Assembly (NCBI RefSeq): GCF_038502225.1
Contig: NW_027195522.1
Location: 62,001 to 126,000 of the forward strand
DNA: 64,000 nt
From: Cherax quadricarinatus
Taxonomy: Eukaryota; Arthropoda; Malacostraca; Decapoda; Parastacidae
Reading direction: 5' to 3'
Below are positions 61,473 to 64,000 of this stretch, piece by piece. How positions within the stretch are numbered: the stretch's first letter is position 1; the number at the start of each line of letters is the position of its first letter. The position numbers and the translations under genes were made by a program. Under the pieces are notes generated by a model. It ran no database searches and was not told the origin of the DNA. It was given only the letters and a program-made list of their open reading frames with translations.

Positions 61473-61689
61473 CAACAGCTACACATTAACTATGGCCTAG
61501 AGAGAGACCAACAATCAATGGGCTGAAAAATAAATTATAATTAAAACTGAGTCAGTCTATAAATATTAAAGTTAAGCAACAACGACGACTGATGTTGTCG
61601 TTCTTTTGTGCTCTTCTTCTTCCTTAATTCCAATTAATTTTTTTACATTTTTGTCTCTAGTCAGTCATCTAATTTCATATACTAGAATA

Positions 61690-61865
61690 ACTGGTAAGCA
61701 TATTCAAGGTGGAGACTCGCAAGAGCATTGTGCAGATCAGCCGGGCTGTGGTTCCTACGTTGGACCACGTGCTGCCAGCAGTAACAGCCTCGTTGATCAG
61801 GCCCTGATCCACTAAGCTGCGGGGGAGTTGATCCCCAGAATGCCCTCCAGGTAATGTAACTGGCA
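61690..61865 (+). mobile_element. Probable decapod interspersed repeat
   Basis: Contains CGTTGATCAGGCCCTGATCC and GGTTCCTACGTTGGACCACG, sequences I associate with a widespread decapod repeat. A GATCAGGCCCTGATC dyad is visible. 61473-61689 and 61866-62450 show no gene. Confidence 0.45.
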
Positions 61866-62450
61866 AACAATAAAGATAAGTTGAGGAGCAACACACAATG
61901 AAACACTAGATATATTTATTTTCAGTATTATTCTTGTGTGCGCTATTAATATTTTTCTGTTGTTTAATGGTGAAAACTAGACGGTAGGAAGTGAGCTTCC
62001 TGTTGATGACTCAGACACTTGTGTAAAGTGTGAGTGTGTTGTAGACTGGAGGGACTCACCTACCAAGATTGACACAATGATCATCTCATAACTGCTTCTT
62101 CCGTCTTCAGTGTTATATTTGACTGTATTCTGCCGAAGAAGCCTGCCGTGCAGGTGATACCTTTCGCCAAATAAGATAACCAAGTGTTTCAGATGAGGAG
62201 TCTTATTCATCAGTTTGTTGATAATGGATACCATAAATTACATGATAATGCATCTTGTTAGTTTGCTGCTCGTAGCAAGTATGCTTAGTATATTTTAGGT
62301 ATTTTGATAAGTATATTACAGCTACTTTCGAGACCTAGTTTAAGGTATTTCCGTTCAATTATAACTGTACGTGCGTTTACATATAACTTATACTCAGAAT
62401 TTTTGTACGTGAATGGTATACAACACGGACAAGATGAAAATTATACACAC

Positions 62451-63166
62451 ACATGTAACATCTGGCTATCTTTAATGTAGATGTTTCGCCATCCAGTGGA
62501 TTTATCAATACAAATTCTAGGACATAATTTGAAGACAGTAGAACTATATACAAAACATGAGGTAATCAGTCCCTCATCGTTGGAGTTGGTGTGAGGAGCA
62601 CCGTAGTTGTGAAGACTCTGGAACACAGGCAAGAAGGCTGGCGCGTATTTACTAGAGTCAAGTGAAAAGGGGACGGGTAGCAGACTTGTCAGACACTGCA
62701 ACATTATCGAATCTTCGTTCAGAGGGCTTCTCCGCAACCCTCTTCACTTCTACTAACCCGTCCCTTGGGTACGACCGACTTCCACTGGGGAATCCCGCCT
62801 GTCTGTGACAATGCCTTCGTCTGCTACCCGTCCTCTTTTCACCCCAGGTAGATCTGTTTGACTTGAAAAAGCCCACTGTGTGGGCGAAACGGTGTCAATA
62901 AAGGATCACATTATACTGCATATGTGTTTATATTTCCATCCGTCCTCTTTTCACCTGACGCCATTATATAAGCGCCAACCTTCTTGCCTGTGCTCCAGAT
63001 TTTTCACGACTACGGTGCTCCTTACACCAACTTCAAGGATGAGGGACTGATTACCTCATGTTTTGTATATAGTTCTACTGTCTTCAAATTATGTCCTAGA
63101 ATTTGTATTGATAAAGCCACTGGATGACGAAACGTCTACATTAAAGATACCCAGATGTTGCATATG
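62451..63166. mobile_element. Element with about 230-bp inverted repeats, possibly Penelope-like
   Basis: 62451-62681 and 62937-63166 are imperfect inverted copies. Read outward, each ends with CTGGATGRCGAAACRTCTAC, then a TTAAAGAT motif and a CAGATGTT element. A nested pair (about 62664-62690 with 62819-62842) repeats the inner edge. The interior has GGGCGAAACGGTGTCAATAA. GAAAC plus terminal inverted or pseudo-LTR structure recalls Penelope-like elements, but no RT or GIY-YIG domain is present. Confidence 0.45.
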
Positions 63167-63690
63167 TGTCTAATTTTCATAATGTCTGAGTCCAGAATGA
63201 ATTAACTCACCCACATCGTTCTTAAACTCTTAATTTTATGGCTGCTGCGACTACCTGACGAAGCCTTTCCGATTTTTGTGTCATCTGTAATCTATGAATT
63301 TGTTTTCATATGAGCCCCATTTCAATATTATAAATGTATATTATGATATAAATGGATAAATGACAAATTCCGAGGAATCCACTCGTCATGTTTCATGTTA
63401 ATATTCGATATTACTCACTTCATAGTGTCAGTGAACCTGTCAATGTTTTACACTTAAAGATCATTACTTATATCATAAGATTTATGCGTATCTCAAAATT
63501 TAATATATTACCAGCACAGGTACTGTTTAACAGGATATTACTCACTTCTAGTTGTACCTAACACGTTTAAGATATCAGGCCTGTTGCTTGAACGCAGTTA
63601 ATACTGTAATTAAAGGATTCAGGAATAAGGTATACACCAATTGTTAGCTTTTGAACTTTTTTTTACAATCATGTGCAATTTGTACACTTT
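63167..63690. other. Unassigned AT-rich sequence
   Basis: No gene or repeat recognised. Confidence 0.5.
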
Positions 63691-63699
63691 ATACATTGT

Positions 63700-63805
63700 G
63701 TATGATATACAGTGTACACACTATACAGTGTACACTCTATACAGTGTACACTATACAGTGTACACTCTATACAGTGTACACTATACAGTGTACACTCTAT
63801 ACAGT
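63700..63805. repeat. Dyad-symmetric short tandem repeat
   Basis: Alternating units of ACAGTGTACACTAT and ACAGTGTACACTCTAT. Each contains the near-palindrome ACAGTGTACACT, so the strand can fold as repeated hairpins. 63806-64000 shows no identified feature. Confidence 0.9.
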
Positions 63806-64000
63806 AGATTTAACAAATACCAAAATACCTATGAGTTGTGGTAAAGACAGATCGTAAGTATATAATCCCTCACAAGCTACAGCTTTCAGATATCTATACA
63901 GAGGACAGCCTGAGGCTTGAACTGTAGGTCCAGAACGGTCCCTTGATACAAGGTAGCCTACCCTGGTGCACCCCTCCTCACCCTGACCAGCTGGCCTGCA

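Overview
This is a repeat-dominated piece of an animal genome. I see no intact, ordinary host gene in it. Several sequences look like repeats I associate with decapod crustaceans (crayfish or lobster type): a TA-flanked inverted-repeat element, tRNA-derived SINE heads, an RTE-like LINE with its characteristic 3' end, and two short interspersed families. The decapod assignment is inference from memory of those families, not a database result.

Layout. 1-4.7 kb is a decayed Ty3/gypsy-type retroelement. Its integrase zinc finger lies upstream of the reverse transcriptase/RNase H remnant, the order of the Gmr1-like clade, and it is followed by a candidate LTR. 4.7-9.2 kb is the most informative part: a fossil Maverick/Polinton (virus-like DNA transposon) late-gene cluster, all on the plus strand and tightly packed. 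In order it holds the integrase C-terminus with chromodomain, a small basic protein, two virion-type proteins, a small glycine-rich core-like protein, a capsid-like protein of the F54H12.2-like family, and an adenain-like cysteine protease. Every member is broken by frameshifts or stops. The protease is also split by a perfect 142-bp palindrome made of two head-to-head tRNA-like sequences, flanked by a 12-bp target-site duplication. 9.2-11.6 kb has weak hypothetical ORFs and short tandem repeats.

11.6-34.3 kb is almost wholly minisatellite: a 27-bp array (about 158 copies), two 20-bp G-rich arrays inside a diverged direct duplication (16.5-20.4 and 21.4-24.6 kb), a tRNA-like SINE head beside a broken protein-kinase-like gene, a TIR element in (TA)n, and a 21-bp array of about 8.9 kb. 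Because 27 and 21 are multiples of three, these arrays carry very long open frames on both strands; I do not regard these as genes.

34.7-59.9 kb is a giant imperfect inverted duplication. Outer arms of about 9 kb (34.75-43.7 and 51.2-59.9 kb) are closely similar. Each carries the same LINE insertion, itself internally inverted (endonuclease half reversed relative to the reverse-transcriptase half, as expected from twin priming), flanked by 32-bp minisatellite. The inner parts of the arms are still recognisable as inverted homologues but are far more diverged. Near the centre sits a perfect 139-bp-arm palindrome (46263-46551). 60-64 kb holds several small tandem arrays, a recognised interspersed repeat and a pair of about 230-bp inverted repeats that may be Penelope-like.

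The genes do not form a working pathway. The window is a heterochromatin-like record of virus-like elements, retroelements and satellites.
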